DNA from: Siphonodentalium dalli
Taxonomy: Eukaryota; Mollusca; Scaphopoda; Gadilida; Siphonodentaliidae
Reading direction: 5' to 3'
Assembly: GCA_032622095.1 (NCBI GenBank)
Contig: CP136066.1
Coordinates: 91,349,319 to 91,413,318, forward strand
Length of the DNA: 64,000 nt
The notes under the pieces are model-generated. The model ran no database searches and had not been told where the DNA came from. It saw only the letters and a program-made list of their open reading frames with translations. Of the stretch, positions 22,267 to 33,319 are shown piece by piece (within the stretch, counting starts at the first letter, position 1; every line of letters begins with the position of its first letter). Made by a program: the position numbers and the translations under genes.

Positions 22267-22527
22267 TATTCATTGGTGGAAAATGTTTAGATAATAAGTT
22301 CAACAAATGACCTGTGGTTGTTGAACTTTTTATCTGAACATTTCCTATTAAAGGGAACTACAGTAATGCCCTAAATAATCGACTCACTGAGAGCTTTCCG
22401 ATGAATGGCAACAAGCCATATTTCCGACTGACTCCTGAAAAGTTACCCATAATTCTGCTGTGGTTAAGGAGTCAATTATTTAGGGCATGTTACTGTACTC
22501 ATAAATGAGTATTTAGTATAGAAAGGG
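22267..22527 (-). mobile_element. Family E element, copy 4, hosting family A
   Basis: It runs from 'attcattggtggaaaatg' to 'tagtatagaaaggg' and TTAA (22528-22531). Family A sits at 22361-22495 after 'aaagggaac', a different host site from copies 2 and 3. Confidence 0.6.
22361..22495. mobile_element. Family A MITE, copy 6 (left arm mostly deleted)
   Basis: TA on both sides. The left arm retains only 'cagtaatgccctaaataatcgact' before the central 'gagagctttcc'; the right arm is full. Confidence 0.8.
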
Positions 22528-22531
22528 TTAA

Positions 22532-23960
22532 AGTGATTTGAAACACTCCACTGGGCCGATTAACAAAGAATCATACCAGAATATTATTAAAGTTATTTTC
22601 ATAAATTTGATATCCAAATAGTCAGAAAACAGCGTCATTGTAATATATGAATTACACGCAGTGACAATTATTGCGTAATGATTGTCGTAATGTTTATGGC
22701 CAATAAAGCGTCCCGAATAAAGTAGTTAATATTTACATTTATGCATAGTTCAACCGTTGTATTCTCTGAAATGGTACAGTCGATATGGTTGGAATTTTTG
22801 ACAATCTTAGTTCTTTGCTGCATTCTTTCAATGGGGATAGTTTTTGGTTACTAACTGATTGGTTTATTCAATGAAATAAGTCCATAATATATCTTTAATG
22901 AGATAATATTTAATCATTTGGATAATTAAATGGTAATCATTTTTATCTACCGCTCACTTCCTCTATTGCCTACATAAAGCCTGCCTTATAAATGTTACGT
23001 TTATTACGTCAAAGTAGCTTTATTAGGTTAACGTATCTTTATTAGGTTAGTACTACTTTCATGACGTAATTGGATAGGCAAATTGCGCAGGTAACTAGGG
23101 ATGTGAACCGATCTGAATGACGTCATTGTGATTTTGGGACTTTTTTATCATCCATAATTCAACGCAATTGATACAAAATTTGTAATCGGATATGTGTTAT
23201 CACTCTAAAACATATATAAACCATTAGCTAAAGCGCCAGCTTAAAATAACTATTAAAAAAACCCAACGAACAATTTTGCTCTGAGCTGCACTTCGGTTTT
23301 TGCATGTCATGAATGCTAGTTAGTTTGCTTGACCTAATAAATGTATGGGCGTCGTTGACGCAACGAATGTAAAACTGAGGAAAATGCCATATTTACCTCA
23401 CAAAATGCAAGTTTTGTGCGATGGATAAATAAAATATGTAGCTAATGTTGTCGCTAAAACTGTTTATGTCCGCTCGGGGGATTTGGCATCTATTGTACTC
23501 GGCAGAGCATCGCCCAATAGATGCTCGAATCCCCCTCACGGACATAAACAATTTAAGCGACGACACTAGCTACATATTCTATATATATTAATTTATAGGC
23601 AGTAATATATAGCAGAAGGTCTTTTGGGATACTAGTGTTGCAGAATTCCCTTCACCAAACATTTCAGGCATATACTGACTTGCAGCACTTCCTGGCACTC
23701 TTTGTTATGGGCTGACTTGGGGAAATATTGTAGGTTGGATACACACTCCGAAAGTTTCAGCTGCACTGGTGCAGCCAGATCAAACATCTAACTTTTAAAA
23801 AGTCCATTCGAACTGCCTCTTCTACTCTGATATACAATTAGGAAGATATTACGCGATTCTACACTCTGTCGACAGTCTGATATCTATATAAATATTAATG
23901 TCCTCTTGGGGCATTATTTTAGTTTTCCAATTGAAGTAGCTTTTTGCTGCTTTTATAGGT
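22532..23960. other. Non-coding; palindrome at ~23430-23580
   Basis: No gene seen. Inverted arms 'tatgtagctaatgttgtcgct..tttatgtccg' and 'cggacataaac..agcgacgacactagctacata' flank a ~40-bp centre at about 23430-23580, probably a foldback element. Confidence 0.45.
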
Positions 23961-24265
23961 TTACCCTTTCTATACTAAACATGCACTCATTGACAAGAAG
24001 TTTCCTTAGGAAATGTTCAGATAACCAGTTCAACAACCAAGCATTTGTTGAACTTATTATCTGAACATTTCCCACCAATGAATATGAATCATTCCGTGTT
24101 TTTCTATCTGTTGTCTGCTTTTATAACCTGAACAGCCCTACAAATGAATAATAGACTGTTCCAGTGTGTACTTTTATAACCTGCTGTGTTGGGGTGGCGT
24201 CACTAAATTCGCACTCTGAGGTCCTCATTCTGAAAATGTCCAGCATCATATTTTGAGGCCTGCCT
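23961..24265. mobile_element. Family E element copy 5 joined to a family B fragment
   Basis: E runs from 'taccctttctatactaaac' to 'cttttataacctg' (about 24182). Then B palindrome remains ('gtcactaaattcgcactctgaggtcctcattctg') to about 24265. Confidence 0.55.
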
Positions 24266-24293
24266 GCATTCATCTTTACCAAAGGAAGTGCTA

Positions 24294-24376
24294 CAGTAAT
24301 GCCCTAAATAATCAACTCCTTAACCACAGCAGAATTATGGGTAACTTTTCAGGATTTTGTCGGAAATATGGCTTGG
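24294..24376. mobile_element. Family A solo left arm, copy 7
   Basis: It starts with TA-CAGTAATGCCC and stops at 'ggaaatatggcttg'. The second arm is absent. Confidence 0.75.
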
Positions 24377-24536
24377 GAGGCCAAATTCACTTTTATTAAT
24401 AATAATTGCACTTCAGCACAATTGAATTCTGCAGAAGCGCAATCCAATTTAAATGAAGACCAACTTTTAATTCATTGTAAGAGAATTGCGCTTTAATTAT
24501 TATTCCTATCTCGCACCCGTCAGATGGCTATAGTTA

Positions 24537-24750
24537 CAGTAATGCCCCAAATAATCGACTCCCTAACCACAGCAGAATTATGGGTAACTTTTCAGGATTT
24601 TAGTCAGAAATATGGCTTGTTGCCATTCATCGGAAAGCTCTCAGTGAGAGCTTTTCGATGAATGGCAACAAGCCATATTTCCGACTAAATCCTGAAAAGT
24701 TACCCATAATTCTGCTGTGGTTAAGGAGTCGATTGTTTATGGCATTACTG
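24537..24750. mobile_element. Family A palindromic MITE, copy 8
   Basis: A complete 214-bp palindrome with TA on both sides (24535-24536, 24751-24752). Confidence 0.87.
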
Positions 24751-24755
24751 TAATT

Positions 24756-25060
24756 TGGTAGGATAGGATAGGATAATTTTATTTACAATACACATACATG
24801 GAAGGTACAATTACAAATAAATATAATATTAATAGACTGTACATGTATATTGCTAGGGGTGATATAGTCATGGCTGACTGTCTTCCTATCACCCCTATAT
24901 ATATTTGGTTGATATATGACATTATTCTGTGGACATGGTGACTTGCAGCAATGTCTGGCACATAAATATTTATAATCCACCTGGGACTGCAGCCTACTTC
25001 CCGCCTGAATTAGTGTCTGTATGTTAATGTACACACCCATAGGGTATTAAGGTCACATTG
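24756..25060 (-). mobile_element. Probable 3' end of a non-LTR retrotransposon
   Basis: Read on the minus strand it ends AAATAAAATTATCC followed by tandem TATCC units (24757-24772), a tail style common in CR1/L2-like LINEs. No recognisable RT reading frame remains, so the call rests on the tail only. Confidence 0.4.
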
Positions 25061-25194
25061 CTGGACAAATATAAAACATGTCGGATGCCCGAAGGAATTT
25101 TCTGGAAATGTGCCATGTTGATCTAGAATGACTTAAATGAGGTTCATTGATCATTTTAAAGCAGGGAATGTTTGGGTAAAGACAGTGGCCTAAT

Positions 25195-25970
25195 ATGGCA
25201 GGGTTCAACCTGGAGGGTGACTTGGGAGAGATCTTCTCCCTAAAATGTGCAACTTCTCCCTACTTTTGTCCTAGAGAGAAGTGATGACTCCGATAATACG
25301 GACTCAGAATAAAATACGTTAATTCAAGGGACATAATGCAAAGTAAAGATTGATTAATTGTCTTAATTATCTTAATAATATGTCATATATGTATTGCATT
25401 GATTTATCTAATGTTTGGGGCTGATGGAATCCCGGGCCAATGCAGTTGGATTTCGGACTGTAGTTTAACTCCTCGATTGGGTTTATGTTTTAAAAACTGG
25501 AATTTCATCCATTTTCAGAATAAATATGAGTCAAGTATGTCACTTTAATGAAAATATGAAGTGTACATATGCATGTGACACATATGAGTTATCATATTAA
25601 TTAGACATATTAATTATAGCATCTTTTGTTGAAAATATCGCATCCGAAACATGTTCTTAATTAAGTCAAATTGCATTGAAATCCACTTGACAAGAACGAA
25701 AACTCTATTTATGCCAAAATCAAAATGAAAATTAACATTCAAGATGGCTGTTTTATTACGTAATCTGCAATAACGATGCTGATGTTTTGTACATTGTGCT
25801 TTGTTAGCTAATCACTAATACTTATTTGATCTCAGAAATGTGAGGATGGAGAGTAAATTGAATTTCAGCCTTTATGACTTCTCCCTGACAACTGTCCATT
25901 TCTCCCTAATAATCTAATATGGAGAAGTGACTTCTCCCACTTTAAATTATCTAGGCTGGTCCAAGCCTTG
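25195..25970. mobile_element. Family H element, copy 1
   Basis: The left end reads 'tcaacctggagggtgacttgggagag' and the right end 'cttctcccactttaaattatctaggctggtcc'. 'cttctccct' type words lie near both ends. Relatives at 33320-34057 and 46750-47640 support a TIR of the GGACCAACCT/AGGCTGGTCC type. Confidence 0.55.
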
Positions 25971-25972
25971 AA

Positions 25973-26216
25973 ATAGTGTGTCTGTCATTTGCAGAATGAG
26001 GTTCCCAGAGGGTGAATTTAGTGATGCTACCCCCGCATAGTGGGCTAGCATCACCAAATTCACCCTCTGGGAACCTCATTCTGCTGAGGTGTAAGCAGAA
26101 TGAGGTCCCCAGAGGGTGAATTTGGTGATGCTAGCCCGCTATGCGGGGTAGCATCACTAAATTCACCCTCTGGGGACCTCATTCTGCAAATGACAGGCAC
26201 ACTATTTCAAGGCTTG
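25973..26216. mobile_element. Short family B element (two palindromes, no spacer)
   Basis: 'aagccttgaaatagtgtgtctgtcatttgc' at the left and its reverse complement at the right enclose two ~93-bp palindromes joined by 'tgaggtgta'. The 31523-31774 copy has the same form. Confidence 0.72.
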
Positions 26217-26370
26217 GGCTGGTCTCTGTAATATGGTCCCCTAGCCATTCCCAATGAGAAAATAGTGTGCTTTAAGTGTGCTTTTATCTACTTCATAGTA
26301 TGGCAATAAATCCTCAGATATCAACATAGAGATAAATATACTCATTCTAGATAGCAGCTTATAGTCAGCT

Positions 26371-26752
26371 AGGCCTGAGAATAAGGTGCCTGTCATTTGC
26401 AGCATGAGGTCCCCAGATGGTGAATTTAGTGACACTAACCCGCACAGTTGGCTAGCATCACTAAATTCACCCTCTGGGGACCTCATTCTGCTTAGGCCTC
26501 ATCTTCTCTGGAAAGTTTCTTTGTTATCAAATTTCTGTAGAAACTTATTCACAATATAGATTCTATTTCTTTTTTAGTTTAGTTAATTTCTCTCTATCCC
26601 CAAATTGGCAGACAACGCATTGAATAATCGAGGTTCCCAATATTCACCTTTTGGAAACCTCATTCTGAGTCTATGTCTCCCATATCAGATGAGGGCATGC
26701 AGAATGAGGTCCCCAGCGGGTGAATTTGGTGATGCTAGCCCGCTATGTGGTA
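26371..26752. mobile_element. Family B element, right end truncated
   Basis: The first palindrome is at 26398-26492, followed by the standard spacer. The second palindrome stops at about 26752 ('cccgctatgtggta'). Confidence 0.6.
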
Positions 26753-27151
26753 TGATTTCCAAATTGTTGCCATGGTTGCTTCTGGCGTCCGTGCTCAGCC
26801 TCCTGTTGGCTTTTTTAGAATTTTTTATTTGGCTGCCAAAATAATTTGTAAAAAGGCCCACTGGAGGTTGAGTATTAGCTATTGTGAGTCTATTCGCCAT
26901 CAATGAGTTTAATGGTGGGTGACTAATATGTTCTGAGAATTGCATGTTGAGTTTGCTTATATATTCTGATTGAAACGTTGATTTAATTCATGGCATCCCT
27001 ATTCTCTTAACATAAGATTATATTCAGAGATAGGATCGACCACCATTGGTAATACCACGGTATAGCTTGAGTTAAGTGATTTGCTCCTAGAAGCTGGTAT
27101 ATATGCCTTAACATGCCGTGTATTGATTTGTATAACAAATTCTATTTACAG

Positions 27152-27958
27152 GGAGTTCTGTGTGAATTGACAAGAAAATATTCATCAGCACAGACAAAAG
27201 AAGGAACTGGGCCTGGCACAGACTTAGCCGTATACAAAAGGCGGAACAGGAATTGGTTCACAGAGTTTTCTGGATACAAAAGGAAGACATAGACATATTA
27301 ATGAATTGGTGGCAACAGGGACAGACACGGGCGATAGCATCAAAGATCGTTAGGACAATGGAGAGATCACCATGGCACAATGGTTGATTGCTAACTAATA
27401 TGGCACAGAATCACGTAATCATCGCAACATTGATTGTTTGTTGAGGAAGCTGTATAAGAAGCTTAAAGCTTACACTTCATCAGTACTTCAGCAGTACATA
27501 ATTGAAGATACTGGAAGTACTGTTAATTGCTTCTCCGTTTATACTGCTATCAGGAGTATAATTATTTCTGAAGTACCCGGATTAATAAACTGATAGCGAG
27601 ATAATGCATTTCTCATTCGTGCGGACTCTCTTCGACTGATCATAGGATAACTAGTACGTTACTTGTTTTCTGACCATCAAGAATTTGTCAGTGATTCTTT
27701 GATTGGACTACACTACCGGTGGCAGTCTTGGACTACATTCTTGGACTGTATGTTCACAACTGAACAACGTATTTGGAGGAGGTTGACAGTTTTCAGAAAG
27801 GAGTTGATAACCATTAACTTACATGAGGTGTAAAATATAACTTTTTTGGAAACTCATAGGTTAATTTTAGTGTTTTGTAATTGACTATTTCTGACCTAAA
27901 TACATGAAACTGGAAGCATAATATTTTTTTGTGATTAAAGACAAGTGGCTTTATAATA
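27152..27958 (+). other. Possible 5'UTR part of the neurexin exon
   Basis: A plausible 3' splice site (TTCTATTTACAG, ending at 27151) is followed by sequence without a family A-E element up to the neurexin ATG at 27959. In vertebrate alpha-neurexin genes the first coding exon has an upstream non-coding exon, so an acceptor here would fit. Whether the exon begins here or at a nearby transcription start cannot be decided from sequence. Confidence 0.35.
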
Positions 27959-28673
27959 ATGATCACTGGAAACATGTTGGCGATTCTCGTGGTGACGTTA
28001 TTTGCTCTTGTTGATGGCTTTACCCTGGATGGTACGCATATATCATATGCAATGCTATCAAAATGGCAACCTTGTAATAACGGCTCAATATCATTTGAGT
28101 TTAGGACAGATAAACGCGACGGTTTACTGTTCTACTCTGATCACATCCCGAATGGGAATTATTTTGAATTGCAACTAACCTCCGGAACGGTTCAGCTGGA
28201 GTTCAAGCTTGGGAAAAGACATAAGACATATCTTCTCACAGCTGGCGATAATTTATATCACAACAAATGGCATAAAGTTCAAGTCATCCGAAAATTTGAC
28301 GACACAACTCTTCATGTCGACAACAAACAGAATTCCAGAAGGACTCCTGAGTACACTGAAAACCCGTTGCAGAAAAATAGCAATTTATTCTTCGGTGGGA
28401 TTAAACCTCAGTATGATCTCAACGATATGGTTGGACCACAAGTTCATTTTGCTCCACATTTCAAAGGCTCCATTCGGAACTTGTACATCAGTAATTGCGG
28501 AGGTATTCCAGAGCGTCCAAAGCTGATCGAGTCGCAAGGAATCCTGACATCTGACGAAGATGAATGCGAGAATAATGACCCCTGTTTGAACTCCGGTCTA
28601 TGTCTCATGACGAACAATGGATACGTGTGTGATTGCTCAAGAACTGAATTTGAAGGCGAACGATGCGATATAG
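27959..28673 (+). CDS. NRXN: Neurexin, first coding exon (signal peptide, LNS1, EGF1)
   Basis: This encodes 238 residues before a splice donor (G|GTTAGT, GT at 28674-28675, phase 1); the in-frame TAG at 28676 is intronic. Residues 1-21 form a signal peptide with a hydrophobic core (LAILVVTLFAL). Residues ~22-185 form a laminin-G/LNS fold with GLLFYSD, WHKVQVIRKF, TTLHVD, LFFGG and FKGSIRNLYISNC. Residues 203-236 form an EGF-like domain with six cysteines (203, 209, 215, 224, 226, 236). The order LNS then EGF, and the VCDCSRT...G..C ending, match exon organisation of alpha-neurexins, presynaptic adhesion receptors that bind neuroligins and other partners. ATG 27959 is chosen because it directly precedes the signal peptide. 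Later exons are not in view. Contactin-associated proteins are less likely because they begin with a discoidin domain. Confidence 0.9.
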
Positions 28674-28702
28674 GTTAGTAGCCCAAATATTTACTTCATT
28701 AA

Positions 28703-28826
28703 CCCTTACCTGATGGAGGGTCGCGCTGGAGCAGCATTAAATATCATGTGCCAGTGCATTCTCTTGTATATGCAAGTCTCCCATAGAGCGCCCTGCATAT
28801 ATAAGAGAATGCACTGGCTTATAAGG
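28703..28826 (-). mobile_element. Family D TTAA element in neurexin intron, near the donor
   Basis: TTAA at 28699-28702 and 28827-28830. Contains 'gcagcattaaatatcatgtgccagtgcattctctt' and one hairpin. It lies only ~25 bp downstream of the splice donor GT. Confidence 0.7.
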
Positions 28827-28879
28827 TTAATGTAAATATTGTTTGGCCAAAGTATTGTCTTATATATGCGAGGCTGCTT

Positions 28880-29610
28880 ATTATCCCCCGAAATATTTTT
28901 TTAGGGGGACTATTAAAATAGCCGGTGTCCGTCCGTGCGTCCATTCGTCCGTGCGTGCGTCCGGAAATGGTTACCGGATGATAACTTTATTTTCGGATAT
29001 TAGATCAAAAGCAAATTTCATAGGTGAGTTTATCAGACCAAAATACAGGTCAAGTTCGAATATGGGTTTGCTCCGCCCATTTTTGCGTGAGTTATGGCCC
29101 TTTTACTTAGAATCTTGTAATTTTCTGGTTTCCGGATGATAACTTCAATTTGTGTGATCATATCTGAACCAAATTTGGTATGTGAGTTTATCAGCCCTAT
29201 ATACAGGCCAATTTCGAATATGGGTTTGATCCGCCCATTTTTACGAGAGTTGTTGCCCTTTTTCGACTTGGAATCCTGTCAATTTCTGGTTCAGGATGAT
29301 TTGTGCGATCATATCTGAACCAAATTTGGAATTTGTGTTTATCAGCTCTAAATACAGGTCAAGTTCGAATATGGGTACAATCCGCCCATTTTTGCTAGAG
29401 TTATGGCCCTTTTTCGACTTAGAATCCTGTCAATTTCTGGTTTCCGGATGATAACTTTAGTTTGTGTGATCATATCTGAATCAAATTTGGTATATGAGTT
29501 TATCAGCTCGAAATACAGATCAAGTTTGAATATGGGTACGATCCACCCATTTTTGTCTGGTTGCTTCGGATTTAGGGTCCTTGTTATTTTTTATTCAGAA
29601 AAGCTGATGC
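28880..29610 (+). repeat. Family L repeat, copy 2, internally tandem
   Basis: A small palindrome 'tcccccgaaatatttttttaggggga' and a GTCC/GTGC head are followed by about four imperfect ~140-bp units. Each contains 'tttccggatgataact', 'gatcatatctgaaccaaatttgg', 'tttatcag' and 'agttatggccct'. Confidence 0.6.
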
Positions 29611-29667
29611 CCCCAATGAAGCCACTTTTTCGGGTTAAATCACTTCATGTATTCTTTTGATTGCTGC

Positions 29668-29834
29668 AAGCCTTGAAATAGTGTGTCTGTCATTTGCAGA
29701 ATTTACACCTCAGCAGAATGAGGTTCCCAGAGGGTGAATTTGGTGATGCTAGCCCGCTATGCGGGGTAGCATCACTAAATTCACCCTCTGGGAACCTCAT
29801 TCTGCAAATGACAGACACACTATTTCAAGGCTTG
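29668..29834. mobile_element. Short family B element
   Basis: Ends 'caagccttgaaatagtgtgtctgtcatttgc' and its reverse complement. One palindrome is full (29714-29805); most of the first is deleted. Confidence 0.7.
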
Positions 29835-30039
29835 TGGAGAATCATTTCTAACAGTATGCATTGTACATTGGAATGACCCATTCTTAATTTGTGTGATTTC
29901 CAGACACTCTAAGTTGAACAACAGGCAGAAATTCTAAGGATTCATTTGTATGGATGTTGAACTAATTATAAGACTTTTGAACTGAAACAAATGAATCAAT
30001 GGGAATCAAGTAGATACTCAACAAGTATTCAGTCATTAA

Positions 30040-30190
30040 CCCTTTATATGCTAAATACTAATTGATGAGTAGTTATCCCTCAGGAAATGTTCAGAAAATA
30101 AGTTCAACAAACAACCATAGGTCATTTGTTGAACTCATTATCTGAACATTTCCTATTAAGGGATATAATGAGTATTTATCATAGAAAGGG
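30040..30190. mobile_element. Family E element, copy 6 (uninterrupted reference)
   Basis: TTAA at 30036-30039 and 30191-30194; ends CCCTTTATATGC and GCATAGAAAGGG-like. It contains 'gatgagtagttatccctcaggaaatg' and a 'gttcaacaaacaacc' hairpin. About 165 bp after it (to ~30360) matches the other half of longer E copies. Confidence 0.7.
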
Positions 30191-30435
30191 TTAATGACTG
30201 AATCCTTCTGCACTTCTATTATATTTTCCCCTTCAATAATTAGGAATACTTCTGTACTTGTAGCATCTGTTGTCTGTTTTTTGTTGCTGAAAACCCCTCC
30301 AGATGAATAATTAGACTATTCCAATATATACTTTTATAACTAAGTTGGAGAAGCTATACCAATGCAACACAATTTGGATTGGGCAATGGAGCACAACTAT
30401 AGAACAGGGCACTTTTTCAGTTAGAGATACAGAGA

Positions 30436-30581
30436 GTAATCATTTGATTGTACTGGCGACGTGAAATAATTCATCAGAGGTAGGGGTGTTGTACACGAGA
30501 GCGCGCTCAAGTATTTTACAAATTAGTCCCTGCCTCGAATGAATTATTTCACGTCACCAGTTCAATCAAGTGATTATTCTG
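30436..30581. repeat. Palindrome with ~45-bp arms
   Basis: 'taatcatttgattgtactggcgacgtgaaataattcat' returns inverted at about 30541-30579. The spacer contains 'gagcgcgctc'. Probable foldback element. Confidence 0.5.
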
Positions 30582-30828
30582 TTTATTATATTCCACTATA
30601 AACATCTTATTTACCAGAATTCCGAATAATACAGTTATTACCTATGACGCATAAATTTTGATAGCGCATATGAATACATAGTTCGTTAGTTAAAGTGACA
30701 TAATTCACTAGTAGATTTATCTTTTATAATCACTCGAGAAATCAAGGTAAATTATTACATACATGTAGGAATGTAATAAATTGTCATAAATTGCGAAAAG
30801 TCAAGAATATTTGTAATCATACGCCATT

Positions 30829-31270
30829 TTAACCCTTTCTATACTAAATACTCATTGATGAGTAGTTCCATGAGAAAATGTTCAGATAATAAGTTCAAAC
30901 AAGTCTAATATTATTAATACCAATGTTTATTATATACTTGCCCATGAATTATAAGATTTTAGCAGTGAGATATAAGTGATATCCCACTAGTGAGATATCG
31001 ATATCTCACTGGTATTATTGCGCGTATGGATCCCCATGTGTGTAGTCAGGTTATACTTCATAGTGAATGATTTCCTGCACACATCATGTACTGACATTCA
31101 TTGGGGGCCATCGGCAAGTAACGAAAGTATATAATAAATACAAAATCTATACTTTTTGAGTGTTTTAAATATGGCACTATTTTTTTGGGTGTAATGTGTC
31201 AGCTTGAAATTTCTGATGTATTAACATTCATTGGGGACCATAGGCAAGTAACTAAAGTATATAATAAACA
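30829..31270. repeat. Family E fragment and a ~70-bp direct repeat
   Basis: 30833-30903 is an E left end after TTAA. Within 31000-31270, 'acattcattgggg-ccat-ggcaagtaac-aaagtatataataaa' occurs twice, 131 bp apart (about 31093 and 31224). 'gatatctcactggt' hairpins lie near 30970-31015. Confidence 0.5.
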
Positions 31271-31425
31271 GAATATCCACACTTTCTAAGGGGATATGGG
31301 TTAAATCTCATTCGTGATGACAAAACATTTGAATTTCCACTCGTGGCTAAAGCCACTCGTGGAAATTCAATGTTTTGTCATCACTCATGAGATATAACCC
31401 ATATCCACTAAAAAAGTGTGGATAT
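31271..31425. repeat. Palindrome with ~75-bp arms
   Basis: 31271-31346 and 31352-31425 are near-perfect inverted arms around 'gctaaag'. Unrelated to families A-E. Confidence 0.65.
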
Positions 31426-31522
31426 CCTCTATATATCAATCCTTCCACATTTACCAGCACTTACTATCTTTTTATTTTTTTGTCTACTAACTTATCCTGA
31501 ACACCACCTGGTCCCTCTTGTA

Positions 31523-31774
31523 CAAGCCTTGAAATAGTGTGTCTGTCATTTGCAGAATGAGGTCCCCAGAGGGTGAATTTAGTGATGCTACCCCACATAT
31601 TGGGCTAGCATCACCAAATTCACCCTCTGGGGACCTCATTCTGCTGAGGTGTAAGCAGAATGAGGTCCCCAGAGGGTGAATTTGGTGATGCGAGCCCGCT
31701 ATGCGGGGTAGAATCACTAAATTCACCCTCTGGGGACCTCATTCTGCAAATGACAGACACTATTTCAAGGCTTG
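31523..31774. mobile_element. Short family B element (two palindromes)
   Basis: Same organisation as 25973-26216, with matching ends and the 'tgaggtgta' linker. Confidence 0.72.
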
Positions 31775-31805
31775 CTCTTGTAATATTACAACCAAATGTG
31801 TTTAA

Positions 31806-32086
31806 CCCTTCCATGCATGGAGCTTCCTGAAATTTTGTGAAAACCCTGTGTCAATACATTCTCTTATATAGGCGAGTCTCCAATAGGGAGCCTCGCATAT
31901 ATAATAGGTGAGTCTCCTATAGGGAGCCTCGCATATATAAGACATAACATTGACCAAACAATATTGACCTTGACCCTGTAAGCCAGTGCATTCTCTTATA
32001 ATTTGCGAGACTAGCATATGTAAGAGAATGCACTGGTACAGGATATTTAATGCTCCACCAGCGCGGCTCCCATCATGAAAAGGGTT
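31806..32086. mobile_element. Family D TTAA element, copy 5
   Basis: The left TTAA is at 31802-31805. The right end 'cccatcatgaaaaggg' is followed by TTTTTAA, so the distal site is mutated. The stretch 'taggcgagtctcc..ataggga' is duplicated at about 31870-31935. Confidence 0.65.
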
Positions 32087-32213
32087 TTTAACCAAAGAAC
32101 ACCTCTCCAAACGAATAATATATCATTTCTATGTATACCTTTATAACTGGGTGGGATAAACCATTCATTAATTAGTAAAAATTACCGGTAAGGGATAATT
32201 TAACCCTTTCAGT

Positions 32214-32410
32214 GCCAAGTCCGATTTTTGTATCAACCCATATTTCCTTGATCATTTTTCAAATTTATTGATTATAACAATATGATACATTGATGGAAAG
32301 AGCTCTTAGAGCTCTTTCCATCAATGTATCACATTATTATAATCAATAAATTTGAAAAATGATCAAGGAAATATGGGTTGATACAAAAATCGGACTTGGC
32401 ACTGAAAGGG
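32214..32410. mobile_element. Family C palindrome, copy 4 (full reference)
   Basis: TTAA at 32210-32213 and 32411-32414. The two ~98-bp arms are almost perfectly inverted around 'gagctcttagagctc'. Confidence 0.9.
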
Positions 32411-32581
32411 TTAAAGCAGATGGGAGGTAGAGGAATGTAAATGAATCTTTATTTATTCATTTGTGCGAATGTTCAGGGCTCACTTTTGCACTTTAAAAAG
32501 TTGAGCATTCCTATAAACCTATGAATGAGGGAATCAAATAACTAATCAGCTGCGAATATCAAGATATTAAGTGGTTAGCTA

Positions 32582-32711
32582 CAGTAATGCCCTAAATAAT
32601 CGACTCCTTAACCACAGCAGAATTATGGGTAACTTTTCAGGATTTAGTTGGAAATATGGCTTGTTGCCATTCATCAGAATGCTCTCACTGAGAGCATTTA
32701 GGACATTACTG
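32582..32711. mobile_element. Family A MITE, copy 9 (right arm mostly deleted)
   Basis: The left arm is complete, then the centre jumps straight to 'catttaggacattactg'. TA on both sides. Confidence 0.8.
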
Positions 32712-32714
32712 TAT

Positions 32715-33312
32715 TTCCGATTTAATTTTGTGTTCAACCTGTGGCTTTGACCCAGAGTAGTTTTGTTTTGTTTTGTTTTGTTTTTAGTAACTTCTATTTG
32801 TCATTTGTGGAGATGTTTAATCAATGTTCTTATATTATAAAGCAGACGGCAGGTATGGAAACAACCTTATGGATTCCGATCCATTCATTTGTATAGATAT
32901 TCAAGACTGTTTGTTAAACATCCTCACAAATGAATGGGAAAATAGTAAACTACTATCAGAAGACAACTAGTTGTCTAACGGTTAACTATTTCCGATTCGT
33001 TTCCGATATCATTCTGGTAATGATATTAACAATGTACCCGACATGAATTTATGATCAATCTCCATGGTAATTACTAGTGACAACTTGATTCTGTCATTTG
33101 AGAATTGATTCACTTCTTTAATGATGTGTTTAGCAACAGAATCTTGTTTCAAGGTCCCCCGTGTAAAATTGCTCTATTTATGGTGCGGAAAATGCTTCAG
33201 CATACCGGCTAATGATGCTGACACACAAGACTTGGATTATAATAGCTAGCGTACGTGTCATGGTCATTGACATGTTGAGACATCTTGAAGCAGGCTTCGC
33301 GTGTTGCAAATA
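32715..33312. other. No gene recognised; GTTTT microsatellite
   Basis: (GTTTT)n at about 32761-32784. The rest is unassigned. Confidence 0.35.
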
Positions 33313-33319
33313 ACACCAG

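Noticed and set aside
24779-25040. Small minus-strand hydrophobic frames as a membrane protein gene
   Set aside because: Located in a probable LINE 3' tail, with no conserved motif and no plausible exon structure.
28209-28526. 105-aa frame inside the neurexin exon
   Set aside because: A shadow frame of the well-supported neurexin coding sequence.
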